From Fen-1301 sp963786395 (lineage in GTDB: Bacteria > Bacteroidota > Ignavibacteria > Ignavibacteriales > Ignavibacteriaceae), in the NCBI GenBank assembly GCA_963786395.1, contig CAWAZD010000001.1, positions 124,001 through 188,000 on the forward strand: a stretch of 64,000 nucleotides of DNA, in the 5' to 3' direction. The notes under the pieces are model-generated. The model worked only from the letters and a program-made list of their open reading frames with translations, was not told the DNA's origin and made no database searches. Positions 36,296-46,660 of the stretch are shown one piece after another (position 1 is the first letter of the stretch; every line of letters begins with the position of its first letter). The position numbers and the translations under genes were made by a program.

Positions 36296-38911
36296 ATGCA
36301 GATTAAAAGTCTTTCATTAATTATATGTTTATTTTTTTATTCTACCAATTTATTTTCACAATGGCAGCCTCAAAACAGCGGAGTACAGAACAATTTAATT
36401 TCAACTTCATTTGTCGATGAAAATAACGGTTGGATTGTTGGTTCAAATGGAACCATACTGAATACTACAAATGGTGGTGCTGATTGGAACATCAAACCAA
36501 TGAATTCTAATCCTGATTTTCTGTACGTGAAATTCAAAAATATTAACTGCGGGATTATTTTAGGTCAATCGGGACATATTTATAAAACCACAAATGGGGG
36601 GGGGTCCTGGGAACTTAAAAATTCCAATACTACGGGTACATTAAGATCTTTATGTTTCAGGGAAAATACCTGGTATGCTGTCGGCGGGGATTTTATTCCA
36701 AGCTCAATTATTGTTAAAAGTACAGATGATGGAGAAACCTGGATTAATCAACAGGTCCCAACTTCAAATTTACTTACCTCAGTTTATTTCGTAGATGAAA
36801 ATATAGGCTATGCTACAGGGGTTAAGGCAACAATTGTTAAGACTACAGATGGTGGTAATAATTGGTACAATTTATTTCCAAATACTGGTCAGTGGCTATA
36901 TTCAATATGTTTTGTCGATCAAAATGTCGGATGGGCAGTTGGCGGAAATGAATATTCAGAAATAATTCTAAAAACAACGAATGGGGGAAATAACTGGATA
37001 ATTCAATCAGAGACCGGTGATAATAAATGGCTACAGTCCGTCTCTTTTGTTAACTCAAATTTAGGTTTTGCCGTTGGTGGTGATATTTATAACTCGACAG
37101 GTTATTTTATTTATAAAACAACCAATGGTGGTTTAACATGGGATTATCAAAGATTTTCGTCTAATAGCTATTTAAACTCTATCCTCATGGTAAATGAAAA
37201 AGTTGGATATTGTACAGGTACAAATGGACTGATTTTAAAAACAGCTAATGGCGGTATTCCTGTTCCAAGAGTTAAAGCATTATTAACAGTTGATAGTCTT
37301 TATTTTGATTCTGGATTTAAGGGATTTGTGACCACCCAGATCTCGGGCATCAATTCTACAGGCGAAAATCTGTCTTTTAATTGGTTGATTAATGATACAG
37401 TATCTAATACTGAAGTTTCCCCGTTTGTAATATTTCATACAGGTGTAAATAAAATCAAACTTACGGTAACATCTCAGTCAGGTGTAAGCAATTCAGATTC
37501 AATGTATACAAATGTAGTAGCATCCCGCAATATAACCGGCGGTGCTATTTATAGTGGAGTAAGCCAGTTTAATGATCATTTTTATACAACCTCAGCTGAT
37601 AAAGGAGTTTATGAAATTGATTCAACCGGCCAGAAGTTGAAAACATTTCTAACCGGAGGTAGTATTCAATCAGTCCTGTCAATTTCTCCACAGGGTAAAC
37701 TTTTTACTGGTTCCACGGATACCCGGCTTTATGGTTTTGACACATCTTTAATTCCTCTTTGGGATCGGGCCACAGGAGGAATAATAGCATCTGCCCCGGC
37801 ATTGTCGTATGATGGTTCAACTGTTTATTGTGTAACGTCAACATCAACGCTGTTAGCTCTTGATGTTCAGAGCGGTACAATTAAATGGGGTTTCCAGACT
37901 GACGGAGTTGTTACAAATTCTCCTGTCGTCTTTCTTGACAAAGAAAATAAAAACATATTATACGCTGGAACAAGCAAAGGTGTTCTTTATGCATTGAGGG
38001 ATAGAGGCAATGCATATGAAATTTTCTGGCAGAAGCAATTATCAGATACTATCTTTTCTTCTGTAGCTATATACCCAGACGGAGATAATTCAATGATATA
38101 TCTTGGCTCTAAAGGAGGATATCTTTACAGAATGAAATGGGACGGAGTTTATGATGACAGTTGGAAGGTTAACCTCAATAGTCCGGTATATTCTTCTCCT
38201 GTAATAGATGGAAACGGATCAATTTATATCGGCACTAAAAATGGGAAGCTATCAGAATTTACAAAAGATTTTACCAGCAGCTCCTCACCTTTATCCTCTA
38301 TTACACTTGAATCAGGAATAACAGGAACACCAGCCATAGGTAATAATGGAAACATATATGCAGGAACAGAGAAAGGACTTCTTTATTCTCTGAATAGTAG
38401 TTCCCAAAGCCTGGAAATAAAATGGCGTGCAAACCTGTACTCATCTATTATGTCATCCGCACTTGTAACCGGGAGTGGACTGGTTTATATAGGAACTTTG
38501 AAGGGAGATATATTTGTGCTCAAAGAATATTCAGAGGAAATATCATCGATGCCCAAAGCAGTATGGCCAACATTTAAGGGAGACAATCTGCGGTCGAAAG
38601 TCCTTGGAACAAGCATAACCGGAATCAATGATAAAGTCTCAACAATATCAGATTTCAAACTTCAGCAGAATTATCCGAATCCTTTTAATCCTTCTACATT
38701 AATAAAATTTTCAATACCTCAAAGAAGCCAGGTAAAGCTTACTATTTATAATCAGTTAGGAGAAGTTGTTGAAGAATTGGTGAATAAGGAAATGGAAGTA
38801 GGTGATTATAATATTACGTGGAATCCTCATAATATCTCCAGTGGTGTTTATTTCTATCAAATAAAAACCAACAAATTTGTTTCAACAAAGAAGGCGATAT
38901 TCATAAAGTAA
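36296..38911 (+). CDS. T9SS-exported dual beta-propeller surface protein
   Basis: An 871-residue secreted protein with signal peptide (1-22, ending LFSQ). Residues about 25-330 form YCF48/BNR-like repeats in which K-T-T-N/D-G-G-x-x-W recurs about every 45 residues. A PKD-like segment (about 335-410) follows. A PQQ-like propeller (about 415-760) contains repeated IYIGTKNGKL-type blades. The last ~80 residues are a T9SS type A sorting domain (QNYPNPFNPSTLIKFSI ... KKAIFIK). Two propellers of different kinds in one chain suggest a surface binding scaffold; no enzyme residues are evident. It ends at a strong terminator. Confidence 0.88.
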   Translation: MQIKSLSLIICLFFYSTNLFSQWQPQNSGVQNNLISTSFVDENNGWIVGSNGTILNTTNGGADWNIKPMNSNPDFLYVKFKNINCGIILGQSGHIYKTTNGGGSWELKNSNTTGTLRSLCFRENTWYAVGGDFIPSSIIVKSTDDGETWINQQVPTSNLLTSVYFVDENIGYATGVKATIVKTTDGGNNWYNLFPNTGQWLYSICFVDQNVGWAVGGNEYSEIILKTTNGGNNWIIQSETGDNKWLQSVSFVNSNLGFAVGGDIYNSTGYFIYKTTNGGLTWDYQRFSSNSYLNSILMVNEKVGYCTGTNGLILKTANGGIPVPRVKALLTVDSLYFDSGFKGFVTTQISGINSTGENLSFNWLINDTVSNTEVSPFVIFHTGVNKIKLTVTSQSGVSNSDSMYTNVVASRNITGGAIYSGVSQFNDHFYTTSADKGVYEIDSTGQKLKTFLTGGSIQSVLSISPQGKLFTGSTDTRLYGFDTSLIPLWDRATGGIIASAPALSYDGSTVYCVTSTSTLLALDVQSGTIKWGFQTDGVVTNSPVVFLDKENKNILYAGTSKGVLYALRDRGNAYEIFWQKQLSDTIFSSVAIYPDGDNSMIYLGSKGGYLYRMKWDGVYDDSWKVNLNSPVYSSPVIDGNGSIYIGTKNGKLSEFTKDFTSSSSPLSSITLESGITGTPAIGNNGNIYAGTEKGLLYSLNSSSQSLEIKWRANLYSSIMSSALVTGSGLVYIGTLKGDIFVLKEYSEEISSMPKAVWPTFKGDNLRSKVLGTSITGINDKVSTISDFKLQQNYPNPFNPSTLIKFSIPQRSQVKLTIYNQLGEVVEELVNKEMEVGDYNITWNPHNISSGVYFYQIKTNKFVSTKKAIFIK

Positions 38912-38932
38912 ATTCATTTACCAAATAAAACT

Positions 38933-38960
38933 AAAAAAGGCTGCATCGGCAGCCTTTTTT
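38933..38960 (+). terminator. Rho-independent terminator
   Basis: AAAAAAGGCTGC-ATCG-GCAGCCTTTTTT, 21 bases past the stop of the propeller protein. Palindromic, so it may also serve pepT from the other side. Confidence 0.9.
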
Positions 38961-39001
38961 ATTTAATCAAATAATAATTTTATTAGATAAGAATAAAGCA
39001 G

Positions 39002-40252
39002 TTAACTCTTGGCTTCCCAGATTCTGGAAATCTCTACAATAACGCGTACTGCCATTTCCATGTCTTGAATAGCTACCCACTCAAGTTTTGAATGAAAACT
39101 ATGTTCACCAGCAAAGATATTAGGGGTCGGAAGTCCCATGAAAGATAGTCTTGAACCATCTGTTCCTCCCCTTATGGGAGATAGAATTGGTTCAATGTTA
39201 AGGTTCTTCATAGCCTGAATTGCATAGTCGATAACTTGCGGTTCGTTAACGAGTATTTCTTTCATATTCCGGTATTGCTCAAAAGCTTCAAATTCCAACC
39301 GGGCTCCCGGATATTTCTTAATTGTCTTTTTTGCAAGATCTTCAAGATAATTCTCATATTCTTTAAGCTTATGAGTTTCAAAATCTCTTATTATAAACTT
39401 TAAGGTAGTAAGTTCCTCATTCCCATTGAAATTTGTACAATGAACATATCCCTCTCTTTTTTCTGTCGCTTCAGGGCATAACTTATCTTTGGGAAGACTT
39501 TCAAGAAATTCAGATGCTACTCTTACCGCGTTTATCATTTTACCTTTAGCATAACCGGGATGGATATTCTTGCCATGTATTTTGATAACAACAGCGTCGG
39601 CACTGAATGATTCTGATTCTACTTCGCCACGGGACGATCCATCAACTGTATAACCATATTTCGCTCCTAGCTTGGGAAGATTTATCTTCTCGGTCCCTCT
39701 CCCGGTTTCTTCATCTGGCGTAAAACAGACTTTAATATCTCCATGTTTTATGTCAGGATGAGAAAGAAAATAATTGATCGAATCCATTATTTCAGCTACC
39801 CCTGCTTTATTATCGGCACCTAACAGAGTTGTTCCATCAGTAGTTATGATATCATAACCAATCATATTATTAAGGTCCGGGTTATCGCTTATTTTAATCA
39901 CTTGTGATGGATCTTTTGGAAGTTTTATGTCTCCGCCTTTATAATTATTATGGATGATAGGATTGACATTTTCTCCTGTTACTGCAGGAGAAGTATCAAC
40001 ATGCGCTATAAATACTATTGGTGGAACATTTTTATTTGTGTTTGATGGAAGAGTTGCTGTTACATATCCATTTTCATCCATATTAGCATCTTCCAACCCA
40101 AGGGAAAGTAGTTCTTTTGCCAAGACCGCAGACAGAACCTTCTGCTTTTCTGTCGAAGGGAAAGTTGTTGATTCCTCGTCAGACTGAGTGTCATATTTAA
40201 CATAACGAAGAAATTTTTCTACGCAGGTAAACTTATATTTTTCGTCAAACAT
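39002..40252 (-). CDS. pepT: Peptidase T (tripeptide aminopeptidase)
   Basis: A 416-residue M20-family zinc aminopeptidase that removes the N-terminal residue from tripeptides in the cytoplasm. Metal-ligand blocks are FIAHVDTSPA (about 80-89), LLGADNKAGVAEI (about 142-154), FTPDEETGRG (about 176-185) and the late GGTDGSRLSFMGLPTPNIFAGEHSFHS region in two parts. The insertion dimerisation domain lies about 205-320. Length and order match PepT. Single gene facing the propeller gene. Confidence 0.95.
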   Translation of the reverse strand: MFDEKYKFTCVEKFLRYVKYDTQSDEESTTFPSTEKQKVLSAVLAKELLSLGLEDANMDENGYVTATLPSNTNKNVPPIVFIAHVDTSPAVTGENVNPIIHNNYKGGDIKLPKDPSQVIKISDNPDLNNMIGYDIITTDGTTLLGADNKAGVAEIMDSINYFLSHPDIKHGDIKVCFTPDEETGRGTEKINLPKLGAKYGYTVDGSSRGEVESESFSADAVVIKIHGKNIHPGYAKGKMINAVRVASEFLESLPKDKLCPEATEKREGYVHCTNFNGNEELTTLKFIIRDFETHKLKEYENYLEDLAKKTIKKYPGARLEFEAFEQYRNMKEILVNEPQVIDYAIQAMKNLNIEPILSPIRGGTDGSRLSFMGLPTPNIFAGEHSFHSKLEWVAIQDMEMAVRVIVEISRIWEAKS

Positions 40253-40433
40253 TGAATAACCTTTATTATTTGAATTCTGATATAAAACCTATAGAATTTT
40301 TTCACTTTAAACAAGGAGATAAAGCAACTATTCATAATTTATCAGTTGGAAATCAATTCATATGTTTTGGATAACAATTCAAAATTCGATAACTTAAAAA
40401 CACTTTTTCATATTTGTAGTTAAGTAAATAAAA

Positions 40434-41089
40434 ATGGATATTCTTAAAACCTTAGCCCACAAACTCAAAGAAGATGTAAAGTATAATTTCACATTTCATC
40501 TAATGATAAAAGAAATAATTGGGTATGTGAAAAAAGAACAATTAATCTCTTTGAAATAGGTACTGCTTACGGTGATTCTTCTACAAGGGTTATTTTCAGG
40601 GAATTAAATAAAACAGGAAAGACATTTCAATTAATAGGATTTGAGCCGGTTGACGAAATACATAAGATTGCTGCTTATAATTGGAAAGACTACGAGAATG
40701 TAAATATTTTAAAGAATTATTTTCTTTCTTCTGATTCAATCAATTTTTTGGTTGAGCTTATTAAAAAAGAAATAGAAGATGAGCAGACGCTTCAACACAA
40801 TATAAAAAATTATCTTAACATCCCTGTAGAACGTTTGGTTACCAGGGATTTACTACCCTTGCCGGACATTATATTTATTGATTCTATCAGGTATTCTCAC
40901 GCTGGTATTGTTAATACCATTCTGGATTTAAAAATGAACAATGCGGTAGTGGTTATGGAGGATGATATTCCTGGTTATGGTGAGTTGAAGATAATTGAGA
41001 AATATTTTTCTTTGAGCAAACTGAAAAAATTCAGATGTTATCCGCATCAATGGCCATATCTATTATTCAAGGTCGATAATAAAAAATAG
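40434..41089 (+). CDS. Class I SAM methyltransferase-like protein, one frameshift
   Basis: The ATG at 40434 begins MDILKTLAHKLKEDVKYN and the frame stops at 40557. A run of six A at 40530-40535 appears one base short. With seven A the frame becomes NLFEIGTAYGDSSTRVIF, a SAM-binding loop, and then runs to 41089. The later FIDSIRYSHAGIVNTI resembles the Asp-rich motif of Methyltransf_24-type proteins, and VVVMEDDIPGYGE follows. About 219 residues when repaired. It lies at the edge of the polysaccharide cluster and may methylate a sugar or nucleotide sugar. Family level only. Confidence 0.65.
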
Positions 41090-41100
41090 GCGATCTGGAA

Positions 41101-42277
41101 TCAGGGGATATTTTGCAAAAATGACAAGTATTGAAGGGCAACATTATTCCAGGAATATTCCGAAATATGATCAGAGTTATATTTTGATTGAGATTCTTTA
41201 AGAGCCCCATCCTTCCAAAGATTAAAAATGAGTTCAGCTAACTCTTTGTAATCCAGAGTTTCATATAGATTTAATTTTAATTTCCTGCTCATTTCTATAT
41301 TTGGTGGGATATTTGATGCTATAATGGGAGTCCCTGAAGCTGCTGCCTCGAGTATTGGGAGACTGCTTGATTCAAAAAGGGAAGGGTTTACTAAAAATTT
41401 AGCCTTCTTGTACAAAGCCCTTAAATCTTCTATGGGGATAAGTCCCAGATGATGAACAAAATCTAGTTCGTTCTCTTTTAAAAAATTCAGATATATTCTG
41501 TAAAGCAGCTGCCGGTTTACCGGTAAGAACTAGAGGAATTTTCTGATTATATTCTTTCTTTATTAAGTTCAGAGATTTCAAAAGAGTAATATGATTTTTA
41601 TGGTGCCATAACTGGGCAGGAAATAAAATAAATTCTTCCGGAATGTTATATTTATTGCTCAGATAAGAAGTGTCCAGATCTTGTGAAAAAAGGTCGACAT
41701 TAACCCCTTCGCTAATAACAATCAACTGATTTTTATTAATATTCTTGTAATGGGAAAGGATATCATCTTTAATAAATTGGCTGCTTGATTGAATATAATC
41801 CGCAAGCTTAACCGACAATTCATAATGTATCTTTCTGTTCAGTAATTCCGCTTTTGAAAAAAATTGTGGGTAATGTAACTGTTGAAGATCGTGAAGTGAA
41901 ATTAATGTAGTCTTTTTGAATTTATAGGGGAACAAGAAAGTAGTTGGGATATAAATCAGATCAGATTTGCTGTCCATTATTTTGCAGACATCTGCGTATA
42001 GAATATCGCAGACAGTCTTATAAATATTTTGGGACAGTGAGGCGAATGCACAAATACGAAATGCTTTTTTTATCGGGGAATCAGGGATCCTTATAACCTG
42101 GAAGTTCTTGTATTGGCTATATTTAGTAAATAAATGGATATTCCTTTTCGTGGCGTAAATCTGAAAGTTATTACCTGTGCCGGAATTGACAAATCCATCC
42201 AGTAAACCGAAAGTATATGAATTGATGCCCCCCGAATAGTTTGGATTAAGACTGAAACAATTTATACCTAAATTCAT
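41101..42277 (-). CDS. Glycosyltransferase, GT4 family, one frameshift
   Basis: The N-terminal part (42277-41399) begins MNLGINCFSLNPNYSGGINSY, the GG-rich entry of GT-B glycosyltransferases. It includes LFPAQLWHHKNHITLLKS and VLTGKP. A run of six T (plus-strand A, 41480-41485) breaks the frame. With five it continues LKENELDFVHHLG, then FLVNPSLFESSSLPILEAAASGTPI, the donor-sugar E-x7-E block, to the stop at 41101. About 391 residues when repaired. First of a leftward surface-sugar cluster read from the other end. Transfers an NDP- or GDP-sugar; which one is not readable. Confidence 0.85.
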
Positions 42278-42302
42278 ATCAACAGGTTAAGGTTAATAAC
42301 AT

Positions 42303-43529
42303 TTATTTTTTTATTTCATTCAGGATAATTTCATTTAGCTGTTGGGATCTGATTTTGAATGTATGATCCCTAAGGACTCTCTTCTGCCCTGCAATTGCAA
42401 TAGCTACTCTTTCTTTGGGATGATCCAGCAGCCATTTCACTTTTTCTACACATTCATCCGCTGTTTTAAATGCAACAACTTCTGTATCAATTTCAAACAA
42501 TTCATTCAGGTTCTTTTTCCAATCTGTAACCATACATGAGCCGACACCCGTGATTTCGAATAGCCGTATATTTGCAGCATAATCTCCCGCAGCTTCACCA
42601 TGCATATTGAATCCTATTTTTGAACGGGAGAGGGCTTTGAACATTTCAAGTCCATACACCGGCGGTTTAGCAATTTTCTGAATGGCGGATATATTTTTTG
42701 GATTACAGGGAATTTCATTTAAGTAGTATGTCTTTTTGATTCCGGGTAATGTTTTAGCAAGCTCATGGAGATTTAAACCTTTTAATACCTTAGATGCGAT
42801 ATAAGCACTTCTCCTGAAAAACAAATCAACCGGTGTAATTCTAAGTATATGAGCATAAAGATCAATATTAATTTGAGATTTAATCAATTGGTTGACCACC
42901 ATCTGTCTTAAATTATGCCCTTCGGACCCGGGAATAAATGAACCCAAAAAACTAAAGTCAGTTTCAGGATAGTTGTTATTCGTATGTATTTCTCCGAGTA
43001 GACTTTCCTCGAACGCATGCAGTATAGTATGTGTTTTTAATCCTGAACTGTTGAAATCATCAGAAAACTTTTTAGAGCAAACGACCATAAAGTCAAATGT
43101 TTTAAATTGTTCAATATGCCTGCTGCTAAATATCGAACAGCAATTTCCGATAACAAGTTTAACGGAAGGAACCTTCTTTCTTAAGTCAATTATCCAATCG
43201 CCATTAAAAGTATAGCTATCCTGAAAAAACACCACTTCGGGTTTTAGAGTTTTTAACTGTTCAAAAACAATTTCTTTTCCTTTGGCATCTGATCTATTTT
43301 CTGCAGCCCATTGATTCTGTAACGGCTCTGCATTGGCAACAATTTCACAAGCTTCATTTCCAAGTTCTCTTAAGTGAGTGGAATAATAGTCTGACCACGC
43401 ATAACGTTCATTCATAAGGTGGGCAAGTTGAACATTGTAACTTTGATTAACTATTCCAGGGTTCTGGCTATAATATTTCTTGAGAAAATCTCTGTAATAG
43501 TATGTTACTTTAACAAAACGATAATTCAT
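42303..43529 (-). CDS. CgeB-like glycosyltransferase
   Basis: A 408-residue GT-B-like protein with the CgeB/Glyco_trans_1_2 layout. The N-terminal domain includes LKPEVVFFQDSY and FMVVCSKKFSDDF. The C-terminal domain holds RLFEITGVGSCMVTDW (about 322-337), then ELFEIDTEVVAFKTADECVEKVKWLL, and a final DHTFKIRSQQL. These proteins occur in spore maturation and surface glycan clusters. It starts two bases after the PIG-L gene's stop, so the two are cotranscribed leftward with the acyltransferase gene. Confidence 0.85.
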   Translation of the reverse strand: MNYRFVKVTYYYRDFLKKYYSQNPGIVNQSYNVQLAHLMNERYAWSDYYSTHLRELGNEACEIVANAEPLQNQWAAENRSDAKGKEIVFEQLKTLKPEVVFFQDSYTFNGDWIIDLRKKVPSVKLVIGNCCSIFSSRHIEQFKTFDFMVVCSKKFSDDFNSSGLKTHTILHAFEESLLGEIHTNNNYPETDFSFLGSFIPGSEGHNLRQMVVNQLIKSQINIDLYAHILRITPVDLFFRRSAYIASKVLKGLNLHELAKTLPGIKKTYYLNEIPCNPKNISAIQKIAKPPVYGLEMFKALSRSKIGFNMHGEAAGDYAANIRLFEITGVGSCMVTDWKKNLNELFEIDTEVVAFKTADECVEKVKWLLDHPKERVAIAIAGQKRVLRDHTFKIRSQQLNEIILNEIKK

Positions 43530-43531
43530 GA

Positions 43532-44170
43532 TTAGTCAATCCACCTTATTATCTCAAAGGCTTCCGCATATTTGCTGTTTGCCTGAACGCCCCTTGAGGC
43601 AGCCAGACCGAATATGAATTCTTTAGAAAAATAATTCCGTTCTTTAGTAAACTGGGATTTATAATGTTTCAGCAGACCGAATTTCTTTTCTACATGTTTC
43701 CGTTCAAGTCTGATCAACATCTGGACATTAAACGTAAGGTGGTTCCAGGGGAGTTCATAACTGATAATCGAGGCAAACGATTTGAAAGCTCGCACCATTT
43801 CAGTTGCTACGACAATATGGTCCTGATGAACATCATTTAATGAGGGACCAATTACAAGGTTAGGTTTAAATTCGTTTTTAAGTGAAACCAGTTTCTCAAG
43901 TACCTGCTGTCTTTTTTCAAATATATACCTTACTCGGTATTTTAGAATTTCAACACTCTCTTTTTTTAATCCGAGCGATTCATACACATTTATGAATTCC
44001 TTCCTTAATGTATCTTTAGGCATCCCATCAGGGAGAGAATCTTCTGCCGTTGAGAATACTATCCATTTAACATTATGCTTTTCTTCGAGCAAGCGGACGA
44101 TAGTTCCACCGCAACCGAGCTCCGCATCATCAGTATGTGGTGCAAGGACCAGAATATTCTTTTTATCCAT
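43532..44170 (-). CDS. PIG-L family deacetylase
   Basis: A 212-residue LmbE/PIG-L zinc hydrolase. The metal motif is APHTDDAELGCGG (residues 10-22, normally A-H-P-D-D-E), and NDVHQDH supplies the second part (about 114-120). Such enzymes remove acetyl groups from N-acetyl sugars, for example GlcNAc units. It lies between CgeB-like and LpxD-like genes, with two- and 13-base gaps. A deacetylase beside an acyltransferase suggests that an acetyl group on an amino sugar is removed and another acyl group added; this is inference. Confidence 0.9.
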   Translation of the reverse strand: MDKKNILVLAPHTDDAELGCGGTIVRLLEEKHNVKWIVFSTAEDSLPDGMPKDTLRKEFINVYESLGLKKESVEILKYRVRYIFEKRQQVLEKLVSLKNEFKPNLVIGPSLNDVHQDHIVVATEMVRAFKSFASIISYELPWNHLTFNVQMLIRLERKHVEKKFGLLKHYKSQFTKERNYFSKEFIFGLAASRGVQANSKYAEAFEIIRWID

Positions 44171-44183
44171 TAATATACTTTGT

Positions 44184-45125
44184 TTACTGGATTAATCTCT
44201 TTATTGCTTTCTGAACTTCCACAAATTCCTTTAATGGGCGGGCGGGCATACCTGCCCATGTTTCTCCATCAGGAATATTTTTTGTAACTACAGCCGACAT
44301 TCCAACAGTTACATTTTCACCGATTGATAACTGGTTTAATATAGAAGCCGAGGGAGCGACCCATGAATAATCTTTTATTTCTACACTTCCTCCCAACATT
44401 GCATTTGCTATTACTGCGCAGTGTCTGCCGATAATTACATTGTGCGCTACATGAACCAGGTTGTCAATTTTTGCACCTTCTTTTATAATTGTATTACCAA
44501 GGGCTCCCCTGTCAATACATGTATTTGACCCAATATCAACATTATCTTCTATAATTACCCCTCCTATATGAGGGAATTTTTCGAACTCAAGTTTTTCATT
44601 CCGCTGATATCCATAACCTTCGGATCCAATAACTGTGCCTGCCTGAATTCTTACATTTTTTCCGATTGTAACATTATCATAAATAAAACAATTCCCGTCC
44701 ACAATACTTTCGTTCCCAATTATGCATTTTCCGATATAAGTAAGTGGACCGATATAACAATCAGAAGCTATTATTGCATCGGGGTCAATTATTGCTGAAG
44801 GGTGAATCCCGGGTTCCTTTTTAGGCACAAAAAAATGTTCGGCTATTCTTAGAAATACAAGTTTCGGATCATCTACAATTATAAAACATTTTTTAGCTAA
44901 TAATTCAGGACTTATCTGTAATGTACTATCACATATTAGGATTTTAGCAATTGTTTTTTCAACTAGTTCTTGTTTGTTTTCTTTTTTGCCTTTTATCCAA
45001 ACTAATGACTCACTATTAGCTTCTTCAATCGGTTTAACATTATTGAAGAAAACATTATTAGAGCTTCCGGCTATTTTATATCCCGAAGGTAATAGTTCAA
45101 TAACACTATCTAACAAAACATTCAT
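44184..45125 (-). CDS. LpxD-like UDP-sugar N-acyltransferase
   Basis: A 313-residue left-handed beta-helix acyltransferase. An N-terminal LpxD-type domain (1-95) is followed by hexapeptide repeats (about 105-280). HVAHNVIIGRHCAVIANAML carries the catalytic His. GETWAGMPARPLKEF and a C-terminal helix close it. True LpxD transfers 3-hydroxyacyl groups in lipid A synthesis. Because this copy lies in a surface-sugar cluster beside a PIG-L deacetylase rather than with lpxA/lpxB, it may be a paralogue acting on a sugar nucleotide for exopolysaccharide or glycan. Confidence 0.85.
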   Translation of the reverse strand: MNVLLDSVIELLPSGYKIAGSSNNVFFNNVKPIEEANSESLVWIKGKKENKQELVEKTIAKILICDSTLQISPELLAKKCFIIVDDPKLVFLRIAEHFFVPKKEPGIHPSAIIDPDAIIASDCYIGPLTYIGKCIIGNESIVDGNCFIYDNVTIGKNVRIQAGTVIGSEGYGYQRNEKLEFEKFPHIGGVIIEDNVDIGSNTCIDRGALGNTIIKEGAKIDNLVHVAHNVIIGRHCAVIANAMLGGSVEIKDYSWVAPSASILNQLSIGENVTVGMSAVVTKNIPDGETWAGMPARPLKEFVEVQKAIKRLIQ

Positions 45126-45157
45126 TGTATGTAACCTTTACTAAATTAAAAAACACT

Positions 45158-46648
45158 TTAATTTTTTCTGAACCTTAAAATTATTTTCCTATACGTAGTA
45201 TCAATATCCTCTGATACTTTGAGCGTAAGTACCAAAAACACAAAAACAGAAGTAAGCACAATTGATCTCGTAAATATATCCAATATAAAATGGTTATGTA
45301 TCCCCGGTATTATATAATTTAAAAGTATAATAAACATAAATATTAACAGTGCTTTAAAGGTATTAAAAGAAAAAGGCTGAATCTTAAAAAATAAAAACAA
45401 GAAGAAAAACCGGATTGTATTAAGCAATATAATAATTAAAGTTGTTGCCAAAGCTGCCCCGGAAATACCATATAAAGGAATCAAAAACATATTAAGGCCA
45501 ATCGCTGCTAAACTAAGAACAGGATAAAACAAAAGATCAATTTTATAATATTTTGAGGTGCCTACTATTTCCTGATTAATCCCGGTACTCATATCAAACA
45601 GGTTACCTATACCAATTATAAAAACAACCCATTTGCCCTGAGCATATATATTTCCATGGGGAATCAATCTAAAAATGTTATCAATATTTAACCATATAAG
45701 TAAAAAAAGTAAACCGCCAATAATTAACTGCGTAATAGAGGATTTTTTGTAAAGTTCACTCAGTTTTTTTACATCATTGTTTCTGTTTGCTTCTGAAACT
45801 AATGGAATTAAAACCTGAGATAGTGCTTTTTTAGGAACTGAAATAAAGGCGGCAATAAAGAAAGCTATCGTATATATACCGGTATTTCTAAACCCGGAAT
45901 ATGCACTAAGCATTAAACTGTCGATATTAGTTATTATTACACCACTTGCATTCCCCATAGATATAAGCCCTGCAAATGTTATAATTGACTTTAGCATAGG
46001 ACTTTTAAAAATTCTAAAGTCTGGTCTTATGAACAGATATTTTTGGTAATATGTGTAAATAACAAGCACCAATAATGCGATTCCATATGAGCCGATGGTA
46101 ATTATAATAAAGTAGTGGAAATCAAAGTGAAAAAACAAATAGGAAAGTAGAGTTATAGTTAAAAAAACTCTTAATAGTACCTCTCTTGTAAAAGTTGGCA
46201 GTATCGGGTTTTGTTGGATTACATTATATGCTTCAAATATTATTATAAATAAAAGTATAAAAGTAAAAACGATTAATGGAAAATAATAATTAAGAATAAG
46301 TGGTGCGTTTTTAATGAAAGCAGAAACAAATAAAGATTTAAACTGCAGAAAGACTAATATAAATAATAAAAACCCGGCACATCCAAGAGAAATAATGAAA
46401 AAAAAGATTCCGTTATGTTTGTTTTTATGATCTTTGAAATAAAAGAAAAATCTTGAGGGAATATTTGCCGACCCTAGTGATGCGAAAGTTGAAAATAACA
46501 CTGCCGCGCTTATTATCGCACGATATAATCCTAATTGCTCTTCTGAAAGTGCATAGGGTAAAAGCCATAGAGTATTTATTACCCCAATTCCAATTCCTAA
46601 GTATGTTAAAAAAACAGACTTAGTGCTTTGCCGGATAACTATACCCAT
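45158..46648 (-). CDS. Polysaccharide/oligosaccharide flippase (Wzx-like)
   Basis: A 496-residue membrane protein with about 14 helices, starting GIVIRQSTKSVFLTYLGIGIG, typical of Wzx/RfbX (MOP superfamily). It would flip lipid-linked sugar units across the inner membrane. Loops are short and basic; the end is positively charged (RKIILRFRKN). It follows the dehydratase gene by 12 bases on the same strand. No polymerase (Wzy) is obvious nearby unless the YfhO protein or another gene fills it. Confidence 0.9.
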   Translation of the reverse strand: MGIVIRQSTKSVFLTYLGIGIGVINTLWLLPYALSEEQLGLYRAIISAAVLFSTFASLGSANIPSRFFFYFKDHKNKHNGIFFFIISLGCAGFLLFILVFLQFKSLFVSAFIKNAPLILNYYFPLIVFTFILLFIIIFEAYNVIQQNPILPTFTREVLLRVFLTITLLSYLFFHFDFHYFIIITIGSYGIALLVLVIYTYYQKYLFIRPDFRIFKSPMLKSIITFAGLISMGNASGVIITNIDSLMLSAYSGFRNTGIYTIAFFIAAFISVPKKALSQVLIPLVSEANRNNDVKKLSELYKKSSITQLIIGGLLFLLIWLNIDNIFRLIPHGNIYAQGKWVVFIIGIGNLFDMSTGINQEIVGTSKYYKIDLLFYPVLSLAAIGLNMFLIPLYGISGAALATTLIIILLNTIRFFFLFLFFKIQPFSFNTFKALLIFMFIILLNYIIPGIHNHFILDIFTRSIVLTSVFVFLVLTLKVSEDIDTTYRKIILRFRKN

Positions 46649-46660
46649 ATTAAATTAATT